From Hibiscus mutabilis (taxonomy: Eukaryota; Streptophyta; Magnoliopsida; Malvales; Malvaceae): a stretch of DNA of 64,000 nt. The stretch spans positions 53,140,364-53,204,363 of the forward strand of contig CM033721.1 of NCBI GenBank assembly GCA_019671005.1. Direction: 5' to 3'. Both the position numbers and the translations under genes were made by a program. The notes under the pieces were generated by a model. That model worked only from the letters and a program-made list of their open reading frames with translations, was not told where the DNA came from and did no database searches. This document shows positions 1-11,597 of the stretch, in pieces. Positions within the stretch are counted from its first letter, which is position 1. The number at the start of each line of letters is the position of its first letter.

Positions 1-92
1 TAATCAATTTAGCTTAATTTCTAGATTCAATTAAGCTATCAACTTAAGCATTTGATTTCAATACTTCTAGGCTAGGATTTAGGGTGTTACAT
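1..92 (-). mobile_element. Start of a large Gypsy-type LTR, cut by window edge
   Basis: Read on the minus strand, the sequence begins at 92 with TGTAACACCCTAAATCC and runs off the window. It closely matches the first ~90 bases of the plus-strand LTR at 59767, so both are copies of one family whose LTR exceeds 3 kb. The end at 92 follows the usual plant Gypsy LTR terminus (TGTAACACC). The rest of the element lies to the left and is not visible. Confidence 0.8.
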
Positions 93-317
93 GACAAATG
101 TGTTGAAAATAATTGCAGAGTTATTTAATGATTTTATTGAATAGTGGATTTAATCGAACGCTTTTAGTTTAGTTGAGTGTGTTTTAAAATTTGATTTTTG
201 GTGACAATTTTGTAAAAGATTTTAGTGACTAAAATTAAAAGGAATACTATCTAAGAATCTTTAAGGAGCAAATGGGTCATTGGAATTTTAATTAACATTT
301 CTTGAGTTTAAACCAAC
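93..317 (+). mobile_element. Gypsy LTR remnant, left part of the host of the Copia insertion
   Basis: Non-coding. It resembles the LTR of the chromodomain-type Gypsy element at 57888 onward, including the stretches around TTTTGGTGACAATTTTG and AGAATCTTTAAGGA (compare 58140-58180). The sequence resumes at 9846 after the Copia insertion. The duplicated 5 bases are CCAAC at 313-317 and CTAAC at 9846-9850, with one mismatch. Confidence 0.65.
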
Positions 318-1336
318 TGTTGAGATATTTGATTTTGATATAACTTAAAGAAAAATATTTTTGGACTTAAACTAATTTGCAAAAATATTTCAAAAGCCCA
401 TAAACTTGAAAATATATTTGAAATGTTTTCAAAGGGATTTTGTCATGTTTTAAATGATTTTAAAAAGCCAAATTGTCAAAAACAGGCTCTGAGTACCGAT
501 ACAGTTTTGCCTGTACTGATACCCAAAAGAGCCTGTACCAGTATGAATTTCTGAGTACCGATATGCCCCTTTGTCCCCTAGTTTTGGCAAATTCTAGTAG
601 TCAAATTGAGTACCGATATGGCCTCAAACGTACCGATAATCTAGGGTGCGTACCGATACCTCTGTATCGTGTACCGATACCCCTATGTATTAAATGCTCC
701 AACAACTATTTCTTCTTTGAGATAGGTACTGATACCAGTCCTCGCGTACCGATACCGATGAGCCCAAAACTACATTTAAGGTTAGAATTGAAGTCCCCGA
801 CGACTCTTAACATCCCCAACGACTAGTAACAGTCATGAAGCCATTAGAAGGTTTAAAAGACCTCTCCAAGCATCCATGAAAAAAACCCTACTACCAACAT
901 TCAATTATAGAGAGTGTTTTAGAGCTTAATTTTGTCATATTTCTTTGTAGAACACACTTATGAGCTCAATTTTCATATATGCTCAAGTGCTAGGTTTTGG
1001 GTGAGTGCTTAGAATTGCAAACATATAAGCCTTAAGAGGTTTTCCTAGTTTTCTCATTTATTTTCTCTTTGTAAGAGAGTTTTGTAAAGCTTTAGGGTAC
1101 AAGCTTTAAGGTTGTAAGGGTTTTTCTTGAGCTCGGGAAAAAGAAAAGAAATTCAATAGTGAATTTGGGAAAATACTTAGTGGTGTGATAAGGTAGTGGA
1201 TGTAGACTTTGGATAGAAAGTCAAACCACTATAAATCCTTGTGTAATTTTTTAATTTCCTATTACTTCCACCAATATCACTCAAAAACTAATTCACCCCC
1301 TCTTGGCATTCGGTTGATCATTCAAGCAGCCCAACA
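318..1336 (+). repeat. 5' LTR of the Copia gag-only element
   Basis: Direct copy of 8876-9845, differing by substitutions and small indels (1019 against 970 bp), so the insertion is not recent. Between 487 and 775 it holds a cluster of TACCGATA and near variants such as TACTGATA. An ORF at 473-826 only reads through this repetitive stretch and is not a gene. Confidence 0.88.
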
Positions 1337-1424
1337 ATTGATTTTAGAGATTCCTCTCTACATCAAATTAACATCCTAAAGTTGATAATTAAGGTGCTCA
1401 ACCTTTCTACATCAACCAGAGTTC

Positions 1425-2357
1425 ATGGTGCAATCCATCGACAAGCCTTCTTACTTTGACCGTGCCAACTACTCCTATTGGAAGAATATGATGATGTTTT
1501 TCTTGAAAGCCAAAGGTTACCGTCTTTGGGATATCGTTCTTGATGGTCCGTTCGTTCCACAAAGAAGCAATGTAGAATGGAGTGCGGAAGATTGCAAGAA
1601 GATGGAGCTCGATGCAAAGACCTTGCACATTCTCTTTTCTGCACTTAGCCTGAAAGAATATTCTTGTCTTTTCTTGTGGGAGTGCCAAGGAAATTTGGGA
1701 CAAGCTTGAAGGAACCAATGAAGTCAAGGAGACCAAGATTGGTATTCTCAACTTTGAGTACGAGAACTTCAAGATGGACCCGAATGAAGACATCAAAGCT
1801 ATTTGCGATCGGTTCTCCACCATTGTGAATGTGCTTAAGGGATTTGGAGAGATAATTCTAGAGGACAAGCTTGTGAGGAAGGTTTATACCCACTTCCTGA
1901 CTCATGGGATTCCAAGAAGTCCGCAATCATAGAAGCAAAGAATTTGAAGGAGCTCAAGCCTGACGATCTTATGGGATCTTTTCTCACCCATGAGATAATG
2001 ATGTCAAAGGGGAAGAAGAAGATAGTAGAACAATCATTGAAGACTTGAATGTTGTTTCTCTCAAATCCTCCTCAAGAATTCAAGAAGAATCAAATGAAGA
2101 GAAGAGTGACGAAGAAGAAGAAGAAGAGATGTTCAAACTCTTCAAGAAATTCACCCGATTCATGAAGTGCCAAAAGGAGAATCAATCATGAATCAAAATT
2201 GAAGAGGAAGGATCCCATCTTATGCTTCAAGTGCAAGAAGTTGAGGCACACCAAGTATGATTGCCCTAGTTTCAACAAGAAGGAATCAAGCCATAAGAAG
2301 AAGGCATTTGTGGCTACATGGAGTGATGAAGAAGACTCCACTGATAATGAGGTAGCT
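1425..2357 (+). pseudogene. gag: Copia gag, N-terminal part (UBN2 type with zinc knuckle), frame-shifted
   Basis: Gag coats the element RNA in cytoplasmic particles. The start at 1425 opens with MVQSIDKPSYFDRANYSYWK, typical of plant Copia gag N-termini. After a frameshift near 1680 the UBN2 core follows (EIWDKLEG, FKMDPNEDIKAICDRF). A second shift near 1905 leads into KKSAIIEAKNLKELKPDDL. At 2221-2265 there is a zinc knuckle, CFKCKKLRHTKYDC, with C-X2-C-X4-H-X4-C spacing. Several frameshifts and stops make it non-functional. The reading is cut at 2357, directly after NEVA, by the solo LTR at 2358-7305, and continues at 7306. Confidence 0.85.
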
Positions 2358-5300
2358 TGTTGCGTGATTTGAGTGCAACGCAAATGGTGCAAGTATACAC
2401 GTCGCAAGTAATAGTATAATAAAGATATCGTCTCCTCAGGGATTGGTGAAACTCTGATTTCTAATTCCTTGCATTGAAAAGAGAAATAATGGTGATGATA
2501 GGTGTTTGAATTTAACAAGTAAAATAAATACACAAGTAAATAAAAGAGATTGTGATCGAATAAGAGAGTAGGCCGGGTTATCGTGAGTAGTGGTGTGATG
2601 GCCGAATGGACTATCAAGGTAATTGGTTGCTGTGGTAACTATAACACCCCCTACCCGGGCTAGTAGCAACCCGGCTCGGGAGTGTTACATTAAGCAAGCA
2701 AAGACAATACAATGAACAAGACAAGGCAATACAATACCAAAACAAGCAAGCAACAAGGCAAGCATTGATAACTCATTCCTATTAAATGAGTTAACTAACA
2801 AGCAACCAATCAAACTTACTTAGCAAACAAGTGACCTTACAATTTATTTCAAGTTTATCAAGGATATTTGAACAAGGCCATTAAATTGTTTCCTATTATA
2901 CTACATTATATGTTACTACTTACATGAATCAATTTAGTTCATCTTCTATACCATACGTATTCGAATGACTCTAGGTGATCTACCTAATTCCATTTCATTT
3001 TAATGTTCTTTAGTTTGTATACATTTAAACATCTCATATCCAAATTGCTAACATGGTTCTTGCTCATTCAATTTACATGTATCTAGATTTCATTCAAGTC
3101 TTATTCTATTCCTATGCATTCAGCAATCATCAAGCTATTACCAAAACACATACATCATAGTATATACACACGCAAGTGGCCATATAGTTCCCAAGCATTC
3201 AAATGGAAGACAAGCAATATGGTTCATCACATTCTACTTTTAATTCAAGCATACACATGAACATAACTAGGCTTTCGAATTGTTTAAGGTAACCTAGATC
3301 AAACATTAGACCATTTCATTCAAATCATCATATGCGCAGCAATCACCATTCATTACATGATACTTAAGTTCATTACATACTTAACCATAGGTTCATAACA
3401 TAGTAGGCCCATCAATACATTATATACAAGTACCAAAATGCATGATCAATCTACACTTTAAACAATCTAGTGCCACCATTCTAGGAGATATACAAAGCAA
3501 GTATGAGACCTTACTTAGGCAAAGCTTGAGTGAGTTGCTTCTAGCTCAAGGTAATAGGCTTCAAGATCAAGCAATGATTGAATCCTTTATCCTGTAGTTG
3601 GGAAGAATGAAAATGAGAATGATAAGTACAAGAATGTACTTAGTGAGGTAGTAACTAAATCTAACATTTGTTATGTCAAGTTTCATGTGTCATTTAATCA
3701 AGTATAGACCTAGCTAAAGATTTCAAGCATTATAATGATTCTAGCTAAGGCTTTCAAGCATCAAGATAATCCTAGCTAAGGATATCATACATTCGGATAT
3801 CAAGGAACAAGAAACAAGAATTCATGCTTCATGAATTAAGCACAACATGCTTTCAAAACAAGTAATCAAGGAAGTCATGCTTACATGACAAGTAACATTC
3901 AATTCATGCCTTTCAAAACAAGTAACATATGATGTAGGATTGTTATTTCATGTATTATCAATTAAACAACCCCCTTGGTACTTAGTTTGTATAGGTAATC
4001 GAGTCTCCAACCAACTGTCGCCACAAGATGCACCGTAGTGCTAGTCAAACCCTCCTATTGTTGCCAAAGACCACGTACGTTCCCTCCGTCTGTCACCAAA
4101 TAGGGGCCTTAGCCTTAGACCGTAGTCCACTCTGACACAATGAGCTCTAGACTCTAAGGCATGCCCTTCTACCTAGTCCAACTAGCTACCAAGGTTGTTT
4201 GATTTACCATTTATACAAGTTTATCAAGTTCAAGATCATGTCAAGCAAGTTCATTTCATATTATGCCCTTAGGCCATTTGAGCCATAGCTCACATATCAT
4301 GTAATTTCTCATGTTTCATTTCATCAAGATGAGATAATATCTCAAGCAAGTTCTTTAGCATTTGATCACATGCATCATGACACATACAAGCATCCATGTT
4401 CTCACTTAATCATGCTTAACATTCGAATTAATCATGTATTCAAAGATGTGATCAAATTTCATGCATTACAAGTCATTCTTCCCTTAAGGTCAAGTCCACA
4501 ATTAGGTTCATTTAACATTTCAAGAATGTAAACAAGTATGCATTGGTTAGGACCTAGTCCTAACCCTAGAGATAACTACACTACAATACTCCAAGCTTAG
4601 CTAGTCTTGGATCCACGCTCCTTTGTTCTTGGCTTTAGGATGATCCACTCTATCCTCTTCCACCAAGTTTACTCCAGGTTCTATCACATTACAAGTAAAC
4701 ACATATCAAAACAAGATCACATGATCATTCAATCAAGACAATGTCACAAGTATACAACATTCTCAATTTGGCAGCATGTTCATGTACATTCTTTACTACA
4801 CTTAACTACACTCTAGTTCATGTATAACAAGGCAGAATCAATGTCCTAAAACTGTTTACAAAACAGTGTGCAATTACCTATACTGCTGCTGCCAGGCAGC
4901 TTGCACTCTAGTCATATAATCATGCATAACTTCCATTCTGTACGTTGGAATTTCAATTGGTTTACATCGTTGGAAATCTAACAAAATTTTCTTTATGACC
5001 ATATAAGGATTGCATTTTAGTTCTTTTCCAATTAATACAGTTTTTAACTTAAAGATAGGGTAATTTGTCACACTGGACAGTTTGCATTGTCCCTAGTGTT
5101 TCTTCTCTACATTTCATTATACAACCCAGAATTCAGTTATGTTTTCTCCTAATGAATTTAGACATACCAAGGTGTTGTACACAAAAATTTCAGCCTTAAA
5201 TTCATTATATACAATTTATTGTGATTTTTCAAAGTCACTGCCCAGAACAAAGCATTCTGGGCAGATTACACTAGGTTGAATTTCTAGCTTCTTTACTTAT

Positions 5301-7305
5301 TTTAGCAAGGTCCTAACATGGAAATTCAATTCATGTCCATGTTCTTACATGTCTAGGTCATTATAATTCACCTAGCAATGTGCTTAAAACAGGGCATTAT
5401 CATGTTGAGCCTAATTTGATCTATTTGATCAACATTTCACATCCATTTCATCAACTAGGCAGTCCATTACCTAATTTAACTAGTACAATTAGGTGTAGTC
5501 ATTTTCCAGCAACATATCTATTCAATTCAATCTTCATTTTATCTAGCAACATGATCAAAACAGGGTTCTATGTTCAATTGATATGTTTACACATTTCTCT
5601 ATCAAAACAGTCCCTAATTAAGACTGTTTTCAACCATGTACATATTTCCCAGATTTCCAGCAACTATACATATTTCCTTTATCAAATTGGTTACTAGAAA
5701 TCACAATTTCAAGTTCAAATTGAAGCTAGCATGACCCTAACATGCATAACAATCAACCAATTCCATCTAGGCAAAATGAACATCATCATTTGCATATTCA
5801 AACAATCTATAACATGTAAAGTCAAGCATTATACCTTCTCCAAGCTAAATTTGATCAATGGATGAATCAAAAAGCATGAATTGAAGGTGTTTGCATAGAG
5901 CTTTTCTTTCTTTCCCCTTTCTCTCTCACAATCGGCTATGGAGGATGATAATGGGAGGAAGAAGATGATTCTATTTTGTTCATTTTTCCTCCAAACAAGC
6001 CGTGAGTCACCCTTCCCTTATACACATGTTCTCATAAGTTGAGAACATGTGTCAAGGTCCTCAATTTTATTCTATTTGCATGCAAACCATATAGTTTTGC
6101 ATGATCACAATTTCATCCTTCTATTTATGCCTTCTAGTTTTATTTTCAATTCAATTCGGTTCTAATTTCACTTATTTGATCTTAAGGATGGCCAATGTTC
6201 TTTCTTCTTTAAATTGATTAGCTCATGAATTCAATTAGCCTATAGTTTAGATTGTGGTAACATTTCTAGGCTAATTTTAGGGTGCTACAATAACTCAATT
6301 GAGTGGCAACTAGGACCAGCTGAATTGCCTTGGCAACTAATTATGCCACGACAAATGGGACTGGTTTGATTACTGTGGCAACTGGGTTCCTTCCTTCAAA
6401 GCTCAGCAAAGCATTCTTCAATGGCTTCTAGTTATCCCTAACCGAAGCACTAGTTAATTGTGCATGCCTTGGTGATACATCCTTGCGTTAACCTTGGGTG
6501 AACAACAACTGATCTTACGCTCCTATTAGCCGTTGAAATCCAAATCTTATTCCTAAGATGGATTAACCTCCATTAACTATTTGTTGAATGAATATCATGC
6601 TCATTCGTTTCTTGAATCTAACTCTCCCGATGCTATATAATAACTCTCGAGATCCTCTCCCAATAATGATTCCCCAACATGAATCGCATAAAAGCAAATA
6701 AGGAAGAAGATGAAGTTGCGATCAACCCCCTTTTTCTCTCTAGTCGGCTCTCTTCTTGAAGGCTGCGATTTGGTCTCTATTTATAGGAGATTACTAGGTC
6801 AGATTTGTTGTTGATGATGAGGAGTTTAATTTGAAATTAAATTGAATAAAAGAAATAATAAATATCTTTTATCTTTTTCCTTAAAAACTCTTCACAAATC
6901 TAAATTTAAATCTCTATTAAATGCTGCGTGGAAATCTAAGTCTTTGGGATTTATCCATTTCTTTTCGTTCTTATCCTAAATTAGGTGGACTCATCCAGTC
7001 ATCGTCGTCAATCAGCTTGACATGTCCTTTAGAAATCAGCTTCACTTGCCACGACAAACCCTTCAACATTCTCCTTAATTGCCATGATAATTCCTGCTTG
7101 ACACGACAATCCTATCATGCACAAAATAATACACACCAGCAGCGATTTTTTCGCAGAAACCAACCAAAATGTAATATCAAGCTTAACAACGAAGGAAACT
7201 CAGAAATTATGCATGAATGACTACAAATGCAACTAAAATGAGCCTAAGTCTAACAATAATTATGAGTAAAAGGCTAGAAAATATAGTACTTTTACATACT
7301 TAACA
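2358..7305. mobile_element. Solo LTR inserted in the Copia gag, itself split by a larger solo LTR
   Basis: The ends are TGTTGCGTGATTTGAG and TACTTAACA, and TAGCT is duplicated perfectly at 2353-2357 and 7306-7310. Removing it rejoins the gag reading (NEVA then HLCLMA-like). Net of the nested piece it is about 1.3 kb, non-coding, with no internal direct repeats, as expected of a solo LTR. A TATA-like CTATTTATAGG lies near 6777 in plus orientation. I cannot name the lineage. ORFs at 2186-2669 and 6921-7220 look like chance readings. Confidence 0.75.
2640..6289 (-). mobile_element. Large solo LTR (3.65 kb) nested in the smaller solo LTR
   Basis: In minus orientation it runs from TGTAGCACCCTAAAATTAGCC (6289) to GGGGGTGTTATA (2640), flanked by GTAAC (2635-2639) and ATAAC (6290-6294), one mismatch. 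It has no coding capacity. Stretches such as 4890-5060 align, inverted, with 60980-61150 in the LTR at 59767, so it belongs to the same large-LTR group. The terminal TA instead of TG/CA at 2640-2641 is a decayed end. A single LTR with target duplication implies loss of the body by LTR-LTR recombination. ORFs at 4607, 4874 and 5380 have no recognisable similarity. Confidence 0.75.
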
Positions 7306-7856
7306 TAGCTCACCTATGTCTCATGGCCATCCAAGATGAAGAGGTAACTTCTAACTCATCTAATTTAAATTCCTATACTTTTGACGAGTTACAAGAAGCC
7401 TATGATTATTTGGTTTTGGAATTCAAGGCTTCATTTTCTAAAAACAAAAAGTTGATTTCAAAGTTGAAAATTGAAAATGGATTGCTTTCTAAAACCAATA
7501 TCGAACTTGAATCAAGGTTTAAAGATTTTGGACAAAAGAACCTTGATTTATAAAACTTGCTTCTAAGAGTTCAAGAGGATCATCAAATGGAAATTGATGA
7601 TCTCAAAAAGAATTTGTTTAACAAAAATTTTCAAAAATGTGAAGTTGAAGGTAAGTCCAAAACAAATTTTGTTAAAACAAATTTTTATCAAAGGCAATCT
7701 AGTTCCCCTAGATTTTTAAACGGTAAATGTGTTAAAAACATTTGGGTCCCAGAAGGAGTTATTGTTTCAAAGAAAAAGGATGGAAATGGAAAATGGATTC
7801 CTAATGAGACTAAAGCTTTTGGGACTAACTCCATTAGATACAAAAAAATTACTTGA
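7306..7856 (+). pseudogene. gag: Copia gag, C-terminal part
   Basis: Continues the gag reading after the nested insertion. HLCLMAIQDEEV matches the segment after the zinc knuckle in Copia gag. It is followed by a lysine- and glutamate-rich, probably coiled-coil stretch (TFDELQEAYDYLVLEF and following), then VKNIWVPEGVIVSKKKDG. One in-frame stop lies at 7551-7553, and the frame closes after RYKKIT near 7856. In an autonomous Copia element the WVPKG-like motif leads into protease; here coding simply ends, so the loss of pol looks ancestral to this element. Confidence 0.8.
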
Positions 7857-8861
7857 TTGTCTTTTGTAGGTGTGCTTGAGCAATGATTGATGAAAGTTGA
7901 AATTTTGGAAGCTCATGACACACAAATGAGGATGGACACTTGAAGAAGGAAGACTTAACATCCTACCTTAGTTCAAGTGGTAAATTTAATTTCATGCAAT
8001 TTGGTTGATCATGTTTTCCATGTCTATTTTTCATGTTGATCTAAGCATGTTTGTATGACTCCATGTTTGCCTAATTGCATATAGTTAAGGGAAGTCTCAA
8101 TTGTATGAGTTACATGTTTTTGGCCTTGTATGCTTATATCTATGTTTTTGGCCATTAACTTGTAATGTTTGGTTGATTTTGGTAAAATCCATGCTTGATT
8201 TGTCTTAAATATGTTATCTTGTGAATCATGTTGATTAAAATTTAGCTTATATGTTCCTTAATGCATATATAATCTTCTTAAAGCCTTTGGATGCTCTTAG
8301 GATATCATAAAAGATTTTTTAGAAGTGTTTTGCTGCATTTTTTTGTCAAAATCGTGCAGCCGTATCAATACCGCCCTTATCGTAACGGTACTGCATTGGT
8401 TTTGTACCAATATGGATGAATCTTTACCGATACATGCAGATAAAAAGGACAATTTTGTCTTTTTTTTCCATGCCTTGTATGCTTTCTAGTATATCTTGAT
8501 TCATGGTATGATTAATTGAATTTCTTGGTTTATCTATTTCATTTAATTGAAATTCAATTTATTTTCTCTTGAATTGTTGGACTAACAATATTTTTGATGC
8601 TTGATTAAGGGGAGCCATTTTTTTAATTCATGATAAAATCTTTTTGGTTTCTTTTCTCCATTGTTTTGAACTTAAATGTGATTTCAAACTTAGTTTTGAA
8701 ATTATTTTTGATATAACAAAAATGGGGAGAAATAGGTTTGAAATTTTAATTTCACAAAGAAAAGGGGAGCTTTAAATATTTTTAAAATATTCTCTTTTTT
8801 GAAAAATATTTTTCTAAGGGGGAGATTTTACAAAAAAAATTTTCAAGTGGTTTCGTTATAT
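7857..8861 (+). other. Non-coding 3' internal region of the Copia element
   Basis: About 1 kb of AT-rich sequence between the gag stop and the purine tract. I find no pol motif in any frame. TACCGATA-like words recur at 8355-8440, as in the LTRs. A short ORF at 8782-8991 (minus) is an AT-rich chance reading that crosses into the LTR. Confidence 0.6.
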
Positions 8862-8875
8862 CAAAAAAAGGAGAT
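8862..8875 (+). promoter_or_regulatory. Polypurine tract of the Copia element
   Basis: AAAAAAAGGAGAT-type purine run directly before the 3' LTR (TGTTG at 8876). In LTR elements this is where plus-strand DNA synthesis is primed. Its position sets the LTR boundary and the element's orientation. Confidence 0.75.
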
Positions 8876-9845
8876 TGTTGAGATATTTGATTTTGATATA
8901 ACTTAAAGAAAAATGTTTTTGGACTTAAACTAATATGCAAAAATATTTCAAAAGTACATAAACTTGAAAAATATGTTTGAAATGTTTTCAAAGGGTTTTT
9001 GACATGTTTTAAATGATTTTAAATAGCCAAAGTGTCAAAAATAGGCTCTGAGTACCGATAGAGTTTACCCATACCAATACCCAGAAGAGCTCGTATTAGT
9101 ATAGTTTTTCGAATACCGATACGCCCTTTGTCACTGAGTTTTGGCAAATTCCAGTAGCCAAATCAAATATCGATACGGTCTCAACCGTACCGATACTCTT
9201 AGGTATTGATACTCTAGGATGCGTATCGATACTTTTGTATCATGTACTGATATCCTTGTGTATTAAATTCTCCAACGATTATTTCCTCTTTGAGACAAGT
9301 ATCGATACCGGTCCTCGTGTACCGATATTGACGAGCCCATAACTGCATTTAAGGCTGGAATTAAAGTCCCCAACGGCTAGTAACGTTCATGAAGCCATTA
9401 GAGGGTTTAAAAGACCTCTCCAAACATCCATGAAAAACCCTACTACCAACATTCAATGATAGAGAAATTGTTTTAGAGCTAAATTTTGTCATATTTCTTT
9501 GTAGAACACACTTGTGAGCTCAATTGTCATAGATGCAAACATATCATCCTTAAGAGGTTTTCTTAGTTTGCTCATTTATTTTCTCTTTGTAAGAGAGTTT
9601 CTCAAAGCTTTAGGGTATAAGCTTTGAGGTTGTAAGGGTTATCTCCTCGACCCTGGAAAAAGAAAAGAAATTCAATAGAGAATTTGGGAAAATCCTTAGT
9701 GCCTTAGTGGATGTAGACTTTGGTTAGAAAGTCGAACCACTATAAACCTTGTGTAATTTTTAAATTTCCTATTACTTCTACTACTATCACTCAAAAACCA
9801 ATTCACCCCCTTTGGCATTCGGTTGATCGTTTGAGCAGCCCAACA
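8876..9845 (+). repeat. 3' LTR of the Copia gag-only element
   Basis: Direct copy of 318-1336. It carries the same cluster of TACCGATA variants (about 9050-9335), some decayed to TATCGATA. It is shorter by several small deletions (for example around 9530). It ends CAGCCCAACA at 9845, followed by the host target copy CTAAC. Confidence 0.88.
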
Positions 9846-11597
9846 CTAACATAATTTACGGTTAAATTTCTAAAGGAAGAATGAGTTATCCATTTTCTCT
9901 CAAAATATATTTTCCTTGATTTCTAAACATTTCTAAATTTTCTATGATTCTAAAGCAATTTTAAATCATTTTCTTTCTTAAATATTTTCTTAAACACTAG
10001 TAAACAATTTGATTTCCTCTTCATTGTTTTCCATTGAATTTCACGTCAACTTTGGGGAGTTCTTCTCCAATTTCATTTTCCAATCAAAGCATTGTATTGT
10101 GATGTTTCTAGATGATATTCAACATGTTATGTATTTCTAATTTATTATTTTAATTGTCTTTTATTGTTTCAATAGAATTTAACTAGGGAATTTGAGTTTT
10201 TGGAAGATTTTAATGGTGAATCTTGAATTCATGTGAAAACCTAAGTGTTTGGATTGGGTTATGATGTTTTATTACGTGTTAGTGATTATATAATCCTAAA
10301 TTTTTAGAATTAATCCCGTAATTAATTGAATCTGTTAATTTTAGTTGTCTTTTATTGTTTCAATAGAATTTAACTGGGGAAATTGAGTTTTTTTGGAAGA
10401 TTTTAATGGTGAATCTTGAATTGATGTGGAAACCTAAGTGTTTGGATTGGGTTATGATGTTTTCTTATGTGTTAGTGATAATATAATCCTAAATTTTTCA
10501 AAATTAATCCTGAAATTAATTGAATTTGTTAATTTTAGTTAGGTGTTCTTGAAGAGAAATGGTTGGTTTGTGGTCATTTGGGTTTCCTAAGATTAGCTAC
10601 TATTTTGGAAGGTTAATTGATGATATTTAGAGTTGATTTGGATTACAAATGAAGGTAGAAATGTTGGTTTGAAGTTTAGAAGTGATAAATCCTTCTTTTT
10701 TGATGAATTTTTGATATTTAAGAGAAGTTTGGATGGATGATTAGTTTAGATTGATATTGCTGAAACTTTTGGGATAAGTTTAGATGTGGAATTATTTTTT
10801 TGTTGATTTGTAGACACTTCGGAACCAGTTGTAGAAGATTAGTGATCATTTGGGTGATATCGGCGATTTGGCGAAGCTTTTAGTGTTGAAGCGAAAGTGT
10901 GTGGGTGAGTGCAAACTTATATGTTGCTTTATAGCAAGCTTTGAAATGATATTTGGGGCTTAATGGTGGCCTAACAAGTTATATTAAACTCGGAAGTAAA
11001 CTATTCTACCTTTCATTTTTTTTGCTTTGACTTATTCCAAATGGGATGGGAACATTTGTTTTGATATGATAAAACGAGCATGATAACTTATTGCTTTTAT
11101 GCAACATGTTTTGATAATTCATGTTTAATTAAGCATGAAAGCTTGAGAGTAACAACATATGTTTCCAATATGTTTTGAGAAGTTTCCTAAAAGCAATGAA
11201 GTTTGATAATTTTGTTATAAGCTTTGCATAAGAAAATAGTAAGTGAATTCGTTTTAAATAGATATATTGGCTTGTGAAATTGTGAGTTAAAGATCGAATA
11301 TAGTTGGCATGTCATAGGATGAGTATACCCCTAAGAGTATTTGAATTTTGTCTGAAGGATTCGTTAGTCTAATTGATCGATCGTCTATAAGTTCCCAAGG
11401 ACTCGTTAGTCTAGCGATTGTGAATTCCAAGGACTTGATAGTCTAGCAATCATTTGTTGATTTTGAATCTCAAGACTCATAAGTCTAGCAATCGGGGAAC
11501 TCATTTGTATTTGATGGGAGTGGGGACCTAAGCCCACATTTTGATAAGTTTAACCCGTGTGTTTTCGATGATTTTATAAGATTTGATAAGTCATAAG
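9846..11597 (+). mobile_element. Gypsy LTR remnant, right part
   Basis: Continuation of 93-317. It is non-coding, with segments similar to the chromodomain-type Gypsy LTR at 58260-59500, such as the TTTCTCTCAAAAT region and the GTGGGTGAGTGC region near 10900 (compare 59070). Around 11340-11490 there are degenerate short repeats built on GACTCGTTAGTCTAGCGAT. It is cut at 11598 by the minus-strand Copia LTR. Confidence 0.6.
10147..10525 (+). repeat. Tandem duplication of ~190 bp within the Gypsy LTR remnant
   Basis: Two adjacent copies (about 10147-10334 and 10335-10525) share long blocks such as AAACCTAAGTGTTTGGATTG and TGTCTTTTATTGTTTCAATA, with scattered substitutions. Non-coding; a local duplication in the LTR. 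Confidence 0.8.

Larger units (their letters stand above)
318..9845 (+). mobile_element. Copia-type LTR retrotransposon carrying gag only (TR-GAG type), with nested insertions
   Basis: Two direct LTRs (318-1336 and 8876-9845) begin TGTTGAGATATTTG and end CAGCCCAACA. They enclose a Copia-type gag and no protease, integrase, reverse transcriptase or RNase H. The element is 9.5 kb only because a solo LTR of 4948 bp sits inside gag; without it, it is about 4.6 kb. A purine tract precedes the 3' LTR and a 5 bp target duplication (CCAAC/CTAAC, one mismatch) flanks it. Gag-only terminal-repeat elements are a known class of plant non-autonomous retrotransposons and need enzymes from a full-length relative. 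I could not recognise a primer binding site after 1336. Confidence 0.85.

Noticed and set aside
473..826. 117 aa ORF in the Copia LTR
   Set aside because: It reads through the TACCGATA cluster in U3, and the matching stretch in the 3' LTR is not open. No domain.
2186..2669. Minus-strand ORFs of 143 and 77 aa
   Set aside because: Antisense to the gag zinc-knuckle region and crossing the border of the solo LTR; low-complexity shadows.
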